From positions 1-64,000 of the forward strand of contig JAJFVF010000007.1 of the NCBI GenBank assembly GCA_021371935.1: a stretch of 64,000 bases of DNA, given 5' to 3'. Each line of letters starts with the position of its first letter. Position 1 is the stretch's first letter. This stretch comes from a bacterium. Its GTDB lineage: Bacteria > Armatimonadota > UBA5829. Both the position numbers and the translations under genes were made by a program. Under the pieces are notes generated by a model. That model had not been told where the DNA came from. It saw only the letters and a list, made by a program, of their open reading frames with translations, and ran no database searches. This document shows positions 10,324 to 19,064 of this stretch, piece after piece.

Positions 10324-12540
10324 ATGCGCAGATTATTATTAGCAGTCATAGCGTTATTTCTTGTTTGTCCGGCTGTCGCTGCAGTCGAGCCTGGGCTAAA
10401 GAGTGCGGATCAGATTAAGGTGGGTCTGGACGTCATAGAGAAGTCGCTGCCGTCCATAAAGGCAGATCTTTGCAAGCTGGAAGACGGCGGCCAGGATATC
10501 TCATATCCGATGGTCAGCTATACCGTGCTTTCAAATTTCATTGGTTACGCAAGAGAAGATGTCGATAAGAACGAAGTCAGGCGGGCATCGTATGCTCTGA
10601 CGGACATGGAGTGGATGAAGCGTAAGCTCGAATCTGAGATATCCGGCGCATTGAGCGGCAAATGCAAGCTTCCCGCCGTGCCCAGGTGGACGGGCGACGC
10701 TCGTCCGGTAATCAAAGGCAGTTCTTTCATTGCCCCGACAACGACGCCCGGTAAAGCGGGCCGCGAGATGAGACCCATATTCTTCAACGGCTTCGGTCAC
10801 TTTTCAGAGGTCTGCGAGTCTGTTGGAAAATGGACGGGCTACGGCACCAACATAATTCAGTTCGAGACCGGTCCGACAGTCGTGTTTCCCCAAGAGAATA
10901 AATTGGGTGATCCGACCCCCGGCATCTTGAAAATCCTTGACGAGGCGGAAAAGGCACGGGTGGCCGTAAACTTCCTGCTCAGCCCGCATTATTTTCCGGA
11001 CTGGATGTTCGCGAAATACCCTGAACTCAGAAAGCAGCGCGAATACTTTTTCCCGATGTGCCTGCATGCTCCTGAGACTAAGGAGTTGCTCAAGCGCTAT
11101 GTCAAGCTGGTTGTCGAGCCGATCAAGGACCATCCTGCGCTGCAGGCAATCTGCATTTCAAACGAGCCGCGCAATGTTGAGGAGCCTTGTCAGTATGCGA
11201 ACGAGCAGTTCCATGCATGGCTCAAGGACCGCCATGGTGATATCGCCACTCTGAACAGCCGCTGGGGCACCAGTTACACCACTTTCGATGAGATAACGGT
11301 CCCGAACCCGTTCGCTGGTGCTGAGGCCGAAAAGCCTATGTGCAGGTGGGCTGATTTTGTCCGGTGGAACCAGGATTTCTTCACTGCTTTCCACAAGATG
11401 CTTGCCGATGCGGTCCATGAAGTTGCACCGAATATGCCTGTGAATGCCAAAGTTCAAAGTGCCACGTTTGGCTGTGCAAGTGAGCTTAAGTGCGGCAATG
11501 ACGCATATCTTTATGGCACGATCACCGATATCAACGGCAACGACAGCAACTGCTATTATTCTTTCGGTGGCGGTGACGACGGCTACGCCAACGAATGGCT
11601 GGAGAATGGCATATATTACGATTTGCAGAGGTCTGTGAAAGATGCTCCGGTTGAAAATTCCGAAAACCATCTCATTCGTGATCGCGAGACCAGATATGTT
11701 CCGCCGGAGCATATTCGCACTGCTTTATGGCAGGAGGCGGTCCATGGCCAGAGTGCGACCACAATCTGGGTCTGGGAGCGCACATTCGACCAAAAGAGTG
11801 ATTTGTACGGCAGTATAATGCAGCGGCCGGGCTGCGCGCGGGCAGTGGGTATAGCGAACCTTGATCTGAACCGCGCGGCATACGAAGTAACTGCGCTGCA
11901 GCAGGCTCCGCCGCAGGTGCTGATTTTGCATGACACCAGCGCTCTTATCTATGACAAGGAAGAGTTCGACAGGTGTATGTTCAGGACGTATATAGCGCTC
12001 AATTTCACCGGCCTCAAGATAGGTTTCGTGACAGAGCGTCAGCTGGAGGCCGGTATAGTCCCGACAACATCCGTTTTGTGTATACCGAACGCCAGGCACA
12101 TTTCCAACGCCGCATTTGACGCCCTAAAGAAGTATAAGGGTCACATCATAATGCTTGGCGATGAGTCTCTGGCGTATGATGAGTTCGACAAGCCCAGGTC
12201 GGAGAAACTTTCCGGTGACGTGATTCCGTTTACGAGGGCAGGTACAGGCTCAAAGGAGCTTAAAGCCGCTCTGGTTTCAAAAATGAGCGCATGGAATGTC
12301 GTTCCGAATACGAAAGTTGTGGATGAAAGCGGAAACACGGTCTGGGGTGTTGAGTCGCGTGAAGCTAAAACATCGAACGGCACGGTGGTCAATCTGTGCA
12401 ACTATCTGACCACGCCCGTCACTGTCACACTCATACATAACGGCAAACCAGCCTGCTCGACTGAGGTTCTCAGCGGCAAACCTGTATCGGCGCAAATAAC
12501 ACTACAGCCTCTTGAAGTCCGGCTGTTGAGAGTCAAATAA
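10324..12540 (+). CDS. Secreted GH42-like glycoside hydrolase, paralog 4 (short form without binding domain)
   Basis: 738 aa. The signal peptide (about 1-20) leads almost directly into the helical segment (SYPMVSYTVLSNF) and catalytic barrel; the roughly 270-residue CBM-like and second beta domains of the long paralogs are absent. Candidate catalytic residues are E281 (ISNEPR) and E447 (NSENH). Uniquely, the residue before NSENH is Glu instead of Phe (APVENSENH). The ATG follows paralog 3's stop directly, and TTGGAGGA serves as ribosome site inside the end of that gene. Without a binding domain it may work on soluble oligosaccharides, which is inference. Confidence 0.76.
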   Translation: MRRLLLAVIALFLVCPAVAAVEPGLKSADQIKVGLDVIEKSLPSIKADLCKLEDGGQDISYPMVSYTVLSNFIGYAREDVDKNEVRRASYALTDMEWMKRKLESEISGALSGKCKLPAVPRWTGDARPVIKGSSFIAPTTTPGKAGREMRPIFFNGFGHFSEVCESVGKWTGYGTNIIQFETGPTVVFPQENKLGDPTPGILKILDEAEKARVAVNFLLSPHYFPDWMFAKYPELRKQREYFFPMCLHAPETKELLKRYVKLVVEPIKDHPALQAICISNEPRNVEEPCQYANEQFHAWLKDRHGDIATLNSRWGTSYTTFDEITVPNPFAGAEAEKPMCRWADFVRWNQDFFTAFHKMLADAVHEVAPNMPVNAKVQSATFGCASELKCGNDAYLYGTITDINGNDSNCYYSFGGGDDGYANEWLENGIYYDLQRSVKDAPVENSENHLIRDRETRYVPPEHIRTALWQEAVHGQSATTIWVWERTFDQKSDLYGSIMQRPGCARAVGIANLDLNRAAYEVTALQQAPPQVLILHDTSALIYDKEEFDRCMFRTYIALNFTGLKIGFVTERQLEAGIVPTTSVLCIPNARHISNAAFDALKKYKGHIIMLGDESLAYDEFDKPRSEKLSGDVIPFTRAGTGSKELKAALVSKMSAWNVVPNTKVVDESGNTVWGVESREAKTSNGTVVNLCNYLTTPVTVTLIHNGKPACSTEVLSGKPVSAQITLQPLEVRLLRVK

Positions 12541-12563
12541 TGACGCGAGAGGGAGGCAGACAT

Positions 12564-14789
12564 ATGCACAGATTACTATTGATTATGGCAGCTTTATGCT
12601 TGTCATGTTCAACTGTGTCTTATGCGGACGAGGCTAAGGCCGACAACACTCAGGCTGCCACAATAAAGGCCGGACTGCAGGCAATTGAGGACTCTCTGCC
12701 TCCCATAAAGGCCAATCTGGACAAACTCAAATCGCGCGGCCAGGATATATCTTACCCTATGGTGAGCTATACTGTGCTGCAAAACTTTGTTGGATATTCC
12801 AGGGAAGAGACCGATTACGGCGATATAAAGCGTGCTGTCGATCAACTCTCTGAGCTTGAGTGGATCCAGCGCAAACTCAAGTCTGATATATCGCTTGCTC
12901 TGGCCGGTAAGCTCAAGTTCCCCATTGTCCCAAGGTGGACAGGTGATACCAGACCTGTAATAAAGGGCAGTTCGTTCATTGCGCCCACAAAGGTTCCGGG
13001 TAAATCCACTCGTCAGATGCGACCGGTGTTCTTTAACGGCTACGGCCACTTCAGCCAGGTTCAGGACGACATCGAAAAATGGCCGAACTACGGCATCAAT
13101 ATGATCCAGTTCGAGACCGGTCCTATGATCGTATTTCCCGAAGAGGGAAAGGTGAAAGATGTCACACCGGACCTGCTGAAGACTCTTGATAGGGCGAAAA
13201 AGGCGGGTGTGGCGGTGAACCTCCTGCTCAGCCCGCATTACTTCCCGGAGTGGATGTTCAATAAGTATCCCGAACTCAGGAAACAGCGCGAATATTTCCT
13301 GCCTATGTGTCTGCATGCTCCCGAGTGTAAGGAATTCCTCAGACGCTATGTCAAGCTTGTTGTCGAGCCGATCAAGGATCACCCGGCCCTGCACAGCATA
13401 TGCGTATCGAATGAGCCGCGCAATGTCGAGGAGCCTTGCAAATATGCAAATGAAGAATTCCGTGCCTGGCTCAAAGCTCGCCATGGAGACATCGCAACCC
13501 TAAATGGCCTGTGGAGGACAAGTTATGCCGACTTCGACGAGATAACTGTGCCGAACCCATTTAATGAACAGGAAGCCCAACAGCCCATGTGCAGGTGGGT
13601 AGAGTTTGTCCGCTGGAACGAAGAGTTCTTTACTGCATGGCACAAAATGCTTGCCGATGCGGTCCATGAGGTCGCGCCGAATGTTCCTGTGCATGCCAAG
13701 GTCCAGAGCTTTACACTTGGAGCTTCGAGCGAGGTCAAATGCGGCAATGACGCATATCTTTATGGTAAGATATTCGAGATCAACGGCAACGACAGTTCCA
13801 ACAATTACGATTTTGGGAACAAGGATGATTATACGGACGCATGGCTGTCGAACAATATGTATTACGATTTGCAGAGGTCGGCAAAAGATGCCCCCGTCTT
13901 CAATTCTGAAAATCATATAGTTGAGGAAGGCAACGCAACTGCCGTGCCTGCCGAGCATATCCGCACGGCTTTGTGGCAGCAGGCCATACATGGGCAGAGT
14001 GCCACCACTATATGGCTGTGGCAGCGCGCAATCAATCCAAAGACCGAACTTTACGGCAACTTCATGCAGCGCCCATCATGCGCGAGGGCGGTCGGCATAA
14101 CAAACCTTGACCTGAACCGTGCGGCCTATGAGGTCACAGCTCTTCAGCAGACTCCCGAGCAGGTAATCATTTTGCAGTCGACCAGCACCGCCACCTATGA
14201 AAAGGGTCTCAGCGACAGCAGCCTCTTCAGGACCTATATCGCGCTCAACTTTATGGGCATGAGGATAGGGTTCATCACTGAGCGGCAGTTGGAGGACGGC
14301 ATAGTGCCCAAGGCCGGCGTGCTTGTTATTCCAAACACCAGGCATCTGTCGAACGCCGCTTTTGAGACACTCAAGAAGTACAAGGGCCACGTTATGATGA
14401 TCGGCAACAGCAGCCTTGCATACGACGAATACGACAAAAAAAGGTCGGAGACAATTAAAGGTGAGATAGTGCCTTTCATCAGGGAGCAGACAAAGACCAA
14501 GGACATATACAGGGTGCTTAAGACACACTTTGCTGTGTGGAAAGTTGGCCCGAAGACGACGGTGGTGGATGAAAAGGGTGATTCTATATGGGGAGTGGAG
14601 TGGCGTGAAGCAGAAACTGCCACTGGCAGGGTAGTCAACTTGTGCAGCTATCTGACCACTCCCGTGACAATTAAGCTGCGCGCCAATGGAAAAGATGTCA
14701 AAGCAGTAGATGTCCTCACGGGCAAAGCCGTGTCAGGGGTGATAAAACTCAAACCTCTTGACGTGCGGCTGTTGAAGATAAAGAAGTAG
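12564..14789 (+). CDS. Secreted GH42-like glycoside hydrolase, paralog 5 (short form)
   Basis: 741 aa, closest in length and sequence to paralog 4 and probably its duplicate (both have LSPHYFP-WMF-KYPELRKQREYF). Candidate catalytic residues are E284 (VSNEPR) and E449 (NSENH). A start at 12540, overlapping the previous stop, is possible. ATG 12564 was chosen because GGGAGG lies 7 nt before it and the signal peptide MHRLLLIMAALCLSC then begins with Met and a basic residue. After NSENH it reads IVEEGNATAVP where the others have a D-R/K-TRY-type stretch. It is the last gene of the operon, followed by a terminator. Confidence 0.76.
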   Translation: MHRLLLIMAALCLSCSTVSYADEAKADNTQAATIKAGLQAIEDSLPPIKANLDKLKSRGQDISYPMVSYTVLQNFVGYSREETDYGDIKRAVDQLSELEWIQRKLKSDISLALAGKLKFPIVPRWTGDTRPVIKGSSFIAPTKVPGKSTRQMRPVFFNGYGHFSQVQDDIEKWPNYGINMIQFETGPMIVFPEEGKVKDVTPDLLKTLDRAKKAGVAVNLLLSPHYFPEWMFNKYPELRKQREYFLPMCLHAPECKEFLRRYVKLVVEPIKDHPALHSICVSNEPRNVEEPCKYANEEFRAWLKARHGDIATLNGLWRTSYADFDEITVPNPFNEQEAQQPMCRWVEFVRWNEEFFTAWHKMLADAVHEVAPNVPVHAKVQSFTLGASSEVKCGNDAYLYGKIFEINGNDSSNNYDFGNKDDYTDAWLSNNMYYDLQRSAKDAPVFNSENHIVEEGNATAVPAEHIRTALWQQAIHGQSATTIWLWQRAINPKTELYGNFMQRPSCARAVGITNLDLNRAAYEVTALQQTPEQVIILQSTSTATYEKGLSDSSLFRTYIALNFMGMRIGFITERQLEDGIVPKAGVLVIPNTRHLSNAAFETLKKYKGHVMMIGNSSLAYDEYDKKRSETIKGEIVPFIREQTKTKDIYRVLKTHFAVWKVGPKTTVVDEKGDSIWGVEWREAETATGRVVNLCSYLTTPVTIKLRANGKDVKAVDVLTGKAVSGVIKLKPLDVRLLKIKK

Positions 14790-14798
14790 AGTGGGGCA

Positions 14799-14825
14799 GT
14801 GGGAAGCTGAAAGTGGAAAGCAGAC
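14799..14825 (+). repeat. Purine-rich microrepeat copy
   Basis: Contains GTGGGAAGCTGAAAGTGG, which differs by one base from the stretch at 42241. It lies just after the stop of the fifth glycosidase. Related GTGGAGAGT tracts occur at 40375 (inside priA) and 55254. Confidence 0.55.
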
Positions 14826-14832
14826 AGTTGAT

Positions 14833-14863
14833 AGGCGGCGATTTGGAGATCGCCGCCTTTTTT
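14833..14863 (+). terminator. Rho-independent terminator of the five-gene glycosidase operon
   Basis: Stem GGCGGCGAT (14834-14842) pairs perfectly with ATCGCCGCC (14849-14857), extended by A-T at 14833/14858, with the loop TTGGAG and a six-T run (14858-14863). It separates paralogs 1-5 from paralog 6. Confidence 0.92.
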
Positions 14864-14890
14864 GATCGGCCTTACTGGTCGAATGCTTCC

Positions 14891-14919
14891 TTGACAAGCT
14901 CAACTGCTTACTACATAAT
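14891..14919 (+). promoter_or_regulatory. Sigma70-type promoter of paralog 6
   Basis: TTGACA (14891-14896), 17-bp spacer, CATAAT (14914-14919). The start codon lies about 40 nt further down. The promoter at 18138 shares TTGACAAG and CATAAT with the same spacing, suggesting common control of paralog 6 and the second pseudopilin. Confidence 0.75.
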
Positions 14920-14959
14920 AGCACTTGGCGGAAGCTGAAGAAGAACATGGAGGTATTTG

Positions 14960-17900
14960 ATGTATCGTTTCTTTGCCACGTTTGTTGCTTTGTGTGGAGT
15001 ATGCACATGCGCATATGGCGCTGACGTAAACCTTGCGTCCATTGGTGTGCAATCGGCCAAGGCGAACGCAAATTTGATATCCAACGGCAGTTTTGAGCTG
15101 CCGAATGGAAAAGGGCTGGCCAAGTGGTGGAATTGGGGCACGAGATGGTCTGCCGATACGACCTGCACATTGGACGAGACGACTGCCGTCAGCGGGTTTG
15201 CCTCGCTCAAGATCACGAATAACACTCCTCTTGAATCGCCATACACAGGGCTTCTATCATACGGCAAGACTGTTGCCGTAGAGCCGGGCAAACCGTATAC
15301 ATTGAGCGCCTGGGTCAAGTCAGAATGTCCCGGTGTGTCGTCGATATGTGCGGGCATGGGCTGGCGATACAGAGTGACTCTTCAGTCGACCGGCGGCATC
15401 TGGCGGCCGTTTTCTATGACGTTTACTCCCGATAATGCCGACAAAGGCAATCTCGGCATATACGTTCAATCCGAATCTCCGACAAGTGGTCTGTGGCTCG
15501 ACGACTTCAAGCTCGAACAGAGCGATCATGCAACCTATGACCAAGTTCCCAACGGCACGGCGTATATACTCCAGTTGTGGCCTGAGAGCCGGGATATGGA
15601 GCTTCTGACCGATGGAAGCTTCAGCGTGCCTTTCTTGTTGAACGTTACGAGAAGCATAAATGCCGTTCTTGAGGCATCAATATCCAAAAAGAGCATCAAA
15701 AAAAGTGTAAGGCTTGAGCCTGGGCTGGTGCAGATAATGGTCGGCGGCACTTCAAGCAGCGCAAAATATACGCCAAGGGTCGTAACCTTACGCATCCTTG
15801 ACGGTGACACGGAACTTGCTTCAGCCGGGACCACTGTCAGGTTCTATTCTCAGTCATATACCAGAGCTGGTCTGCAGCGCCTTGAGCAAGTATTGCCAAG
15901 TTTGATGACAAAACTTGAACAGCTAAAGACCCAGGGTCAAGATATTTCTTACCCAATGGTGAGCTATACGGTGCTGGAAAATTTCATCGGTTATGCGAAA
16001 GAGGATGTCGATAAGAACGAAGTCAAGCGCGCATCCGAAGCTCTTTTCGACATGGATTCTATCGAGCAAAAGCTGGACAAGGAGATATCCGAAGCTCTGT
16101 CGGGTAAACGTGCTCTTGCCTGCGTTCCGAGATGGACGGGTGATGCTCGCCCGGTGATAAAGAGCAGTTCTTTTATAGCTCCGACAGTGACACCGGGTAA
16201 ATCCGGGCGCGAGATGCGTCCCGTATTCTTTACCGGCTATGGCCATTTCGGTCAGGTGCGTGCGGATATGGAGAAGTGGCCGAATTATGGGACTAATATA
16301 ATCCAGATCGAGGTCGGACCATCGAGCACTCTGCCCGAGGAGAATAAAGTAAATGACCAGCCTGCGCGCGACTTGTTGACATTGCTGGATAGAGCGCAGA
16401 AGTCTGGAGTCTGCGTAAATCTGCTGCTCAGCCCGCATTATCTTCCGGGATGGGTCAAGGACAAGATGCAGAGCAATTCCAAGAATGCCTGGATGCACTA
16501 TATCAACCGTGACCCAGTTTGTCGAGAGATGATAAAGCGGCATGTGGGTGCGCTGATTCCGTTTATCAAGGATCATCCGGCTCTCCACAGTATCTGTGTT
16601 GCGAACGAACCGACTTCCTACGGCGACAACTCCGAATATGCCAATGCGGACTGGCATGTCTGGCTAAAGGATAGACATGGCGATATCAAGACTCTGAATG
16701 ATCGCTGGGGCACTGATTATGCGTGTTTCGAGGATATAAAGCTGCCGTATGCGCCTTGTGAGACCGAGAAGAACCCTATGGGCAGGTGGCTGGACTGTGT
16801 GCGGTGGAACCAGGAGTTTGTTGCAAGCTGGTATCAGATGCTTGCGGATGCGGTGCATGAGATTGCGCCAAACCTGCCCGTGCATATGAAGATCCAGACA
16901 CCGACCCTATTGGGTTATGCTGATCCCCAGAGCGGCAACGATCCATACCTCATTGGCCAGGTAAATGATATCAACGGCAACGACTCCGTGAACTGGCCGA
17001 GTTTTGGCGGTGGAGAGTTTGCTCAGAGCTGGATGACCAATGCAAGGGGCGAAGACCTCCAGCGGTCTGTGAAGGATGCTCCGGTGTTCGACTCTGAGAA
17101 CCACATAATCGGCGACAGAGACACGCGGTATATTCCTGGCAGTGTGGTCAGGGCAGCATTGTGGCAGCAGGCGATCCATGGCCAGAGCGCGACCACCATC
17201 TGGGTTTGGGAGCGCATATATGACAGGACGCATGACTTTGCAGCCAGCATTATGCACCGTCCGGGGTGTGCGGAGGCCGTCGGCATCACCAATTGTGATC
17301 TGAACCGGGCTGCAGATGAGGTCACCGCACTCCAGCAGGCTCCAACGCAGGTGCTGATCCTGCATGATACGTCTGCCATGGTCTATGATGGCGAGCCGTA
17401 TGATACATGTTCAAAGAAAGCATACATGGCTCTGGGCTTTTGTGGAGTAAAGATAGGTTATATTACCGAGCGCCAATTGGAAGCTGGAATTGTGCCGACT
17501 GCTCAGGTTGTGATGATTCCTTATGCTAAGCATCTATCTGACGCGGCATATCAGACTCTGCAGGCGTACAGAGGCCGAATAGTAATCCTTGGCGGAGATG
17601 ACACTCTCGCATATAACGAGTATGACAAGAAGAGGTCGTCAAGTCTTGACGCGCAGAGGATCGCATACATTCCGAGTGTAACAAGTGAGCGCGACCTCCA
17701 TGCCCGGTTCCTGTCGCAGTTGTCGGAGTGGGGAATTGCACCGAGGATAATGCTTGTAGACGACAAATCTGATCCCGTATGGGGTGTCGAATGGAAAGAG
17801 GTCGCAACTGCTGGTGGAATCCTGGTCAATCTATGCAATTATCTAAACGAGCCTGTAAGTTTAGGGTTATCCGACAAGGGTAAAAGTATAGGTGCAGTTG

Positions 17901-18040
17901 ATGTTTTGAGTGGCGCAGAGGTGTCCGGTACTATTAAGCTGCAGCCTCTTGAAATCAAGCTGCTGCGAGTTAACCCGAATTATGCTTGTCGAGCATATTT
18001 CGGGTCCGGGCCGCGCATCATTCACGTTTCTCGTGAATAA
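14960..18040 (+). CDS. Secreted GH42-like glycoside hydrolase, paralog 6
   Basis: 1026 aa with its own promoter. Signal peptide (residues 1-20), CBM-like domain (NLISNGSFEL), GH-A barrel with candidate E550 (VANEPT) and E713 (DSENH), and GH42-like C-terminal domain. Like paralog 2 it lacks the EEPC motif after NEP (TSYGDNSEYA). ATG 14960 is chosen; GGAGG lies 8 nt upstream and the leader is nearly identical to that of paralog 1. The paralogs stop shortly after LxPLExxLLxV, but here the frame continues about 20 residues (NPNYACRAYFGS and on) encoded by a palindromic repeat that also supplies the stop codon. The tail is probably a repeat-insertion scar. Confidence 0.77.
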   Translation: MYRFFATFVALCGVCTCAYGADVNLASIGVQSAKANANLISNGSFELPNGKGLAKWWNWGTRWSADTTCTLDETTAVSGFASLKITNNTPLESPYTGLLSYGKTVAVEPGKPYTLSAWVKSECPGVSSICAGMGWRYRVTLQSTGGIWRPFSMTFTPDNADKGNLGIYVQSESPTSGLWLDDFKLEQSDHATYDQVPNGTAYILQLWPESRDMELLTDGSFSVPFLLNVTRSINAVLEASISKKSIKKSVRLEPGLVQIMVGGTSSSAKYTPRVVTLRILDGDTELASAGTTVRFYSQSYTRAGLQRLEQVLPSLMTKLEQLKTQGQDISYPMVSYTVLENFIGYAKEDVDKNEVKRASEALFDMDSIEQKLDKEISEALSGKRALACVPRWTGDARPVIKSSSFIAPTVTPGKSGREMRPVFFTGYGHFGQVRADMEKWPNYGTNIIQIEVGPSSTLPEENKVNDQPARDLLTLLDRAQKSGVCVNLLLSPHYLPGWVKDKMQSNSKNAWMHYINRDPVCREMIKRHVGALIPFIKDHPALHSICVANEPTSYGDNSEYANADWHVWLKDRHGDIKTLNDRWGTDYACFEDIKLPYAPCETEKNPMGRWLDCVRWNQEFVASWYQMLADAVHEIAPNLPVHMKIQTPTLLGYADPQSGNDPYLIGQVNDINGNDSVNWPSFGGGEFAQSWMTNARGEDLQRSVKDAPVFDSENHIIGDRDTRYIPGSVVRAALWQQAIHGQSATTIWVWERIYDRTHDFAASIMHRPGCAEAVGITNCDLNRAADEVTALQQAPTQVLILHDTSAMVYDGEPYDTCSKKAYMALGFCGVKIGYITERQLEAGIVPTAQVVMIPYAKHLSDAAYQTLQAYRGRIVILGGDDTLAYNEYDKKRSSSLDAQRIAYIPSVTSERDLHARFLSQLSEWGIAPRIMLVDDKSDPVWGVEWKEVATAGGILVNLCNYLNEPVSLGLSDKGKSIGAVDVLSGAEVSGTIKLQPLEIKLLRVNPNYACRAYFGSGPRIIHVSRE

Positions 18041-18045
18041 TGCGC
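17973..18045 (+). repeat. Bipartite palindromic element, copy 1 (overlaps 3' end of paralog 6)
   Basis: Two adjacent palindromes: ACCCGAA...TTCGGGT (17973-18005, with inner TATGCT/AGCATA-type pairing) and GCGCATCATTCACG...CGTGAATAATGCGC (18013-18045). A second copy in inverted orientation lies at 36743-36811. The stop codon of paralog 6 (18038-18040) is inside the second palindrome. Confidence 0.75.
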
Positions 18046-18094
18046 GTTAAGAGTTGAACCTGACCATCAGTTTTTTCGTCTAATAATATAGATG

Positions 18095-18166
18095 GGGTAA
18101 ATATCTCTTGTTACATGCAAAAAGAAAATATTTACCCTTGACAAGTTACTGAAATCAACCCATAAT
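18095..18166 (+). promoter_or_regulatory. Promoter of pseudopilin 2 with upstream inverted repeat
   Basis: TTGACA (18138-18143), 17-bp spacer, CATAAT (18161-18166). Directly upstream is a perfect 10-bp inverted repeat, GGGTAAATAT (18095-18104) and ATATTTACCC (18128-18137), ending one base pair from the -35. It could be a regulator site or a stem; no T-run follows, so a terminator is unlikely. The 5' leader to the ATG is about 120 nt. Confidence 0.7.
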
Positions 18167-18294
18167 GTATATGTAGGTGCGATGCAATAACAATTGCAAC
18201 ATCAAGAAACACCGTAGTTCTGGCAAAGCGGTCAAGATATATTGGCAGTCGCACTGTGGGCGGGCAAATAATATTTGCCTAGGAGGAATCTGCT

Positions 18295-18915
18295 ATGAGG
18301 AGAGGGTTTACTTTAATTGAGTTGCTTGTTGTTATCGCTATTATCGCCATACTTGCGGCGATACTGTTCCCCGTCTACACGAATGCAAAAGAACATGCTA
18401 ATGCCACAAAATGTTTGAGTAATCTAAAGCAAATTGCAACTGGTGCTTTTATGTATTGTGATGCAAACAATGGCAAAATGCCATTAACCCAACCGCAAAC
18501 TGGTGCCCATACCTGGTGCGGAGTTGGGCCTAGTGGAGCGTCCGATTGGCATGCGGAAAATGGAAGCCTTTTCAAGTATGTAAACAGTGTAGAAGTATTT
18601 CGTTGTCCTACTCTTTACCCCAAGTATCATATAGAAGTTACCTATGGAATGAACCAGGATCTTCAAACACAAAATTTGTCAGCTGATACTAGTGGTCGTG
18701 CAAGTCAGATCATGATGTTTCTTGAAGAAGAACGTAGCAACGATGGTAATACTGCGTGGGAGGATTTGGATTCTGATCCGGTAGGTATAACTCACTACAA
18801 AGGAGCCAATCTAGCCTATTGTGATGGTCATGCCGTATATAAGACGCAGCCTGTGTTATTAAAAGAAATATTAGCAAAGAAATGGTTGCCCAATCATAGA
18901 TTAAAGGCAGATTAA
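18295..18915 (+). CDS. Pseudopilin with N-terminal methylation motif and CDGH C-terminus
   Basis: 206 aa. [19 protein letters not shown] is a textbook prepilin cleavage and methylation region followed by a hydrophobic helix; YCDGHAVY near residue 183 is the CDGH motif. AGGAGG lies 8 nt before the ATG. The globular part is unlike that of the pseudopilin at 194-886 apart from the KCLxNLxQI region. It stands alone between the glycosidase array and the sialidase-like gene, with its own promoter and terminator. A structural or adhesive role through a type II secretion or pilus system (a PilB-type ATPase is encoded at 57554) is plausible but unproven. Confidence 0.87.
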   Translation: MRRGFTLIELLVVIAIIAILAAILFPVYTNAKEHANATKCLSNLKQIATGAFMYCDANNGKMPLTQPQTGAHTWCGVGPSGASDWHAENGSLFKYVNSVEVFRCPTLYPKYHIEVTYGMNQDLQTQNLSADTSGRASQIMMFLEEERSNDGNTAWEDLDSDPVGITHYKGANLAYCDGHAVYKTQPVLLKEILAKKWLPNHRLKAD

Positions 18916-18933
18916 TTATTATTGGTGCGTGTA

Positions 18934-18968
18934 AAATCCCTCCAGCCTAAATAGCTGGAGGGATTTTT
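18934..18968 (+). terminator. Rho-independent terminator of pseudopilin 2
   Basis: 13-bp perfect stem AAATCCCTCCAGC (18934-18946) against GCTGGAGGGATTT (18954-18966), 7-nt loop CTAAATA, then Ts (18964-18968). Confidence 0.93.
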
Positions 18969-19064
18969 ATTTTCAACCCATATTCCCCTATACTGAAGGA
19001 CATGCGAGCATAATTGCAGAACGAAGTGGAAAGCGTCATTTTGACAACAAGGAGTTAAACTCAA

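Noticed and set aside
194-18915. Prophage or integrative element around the array
   Set aside because: No integrase, att repeats or phage genes; the XerC/D recombinase at 33398 is of the chromosomal type.
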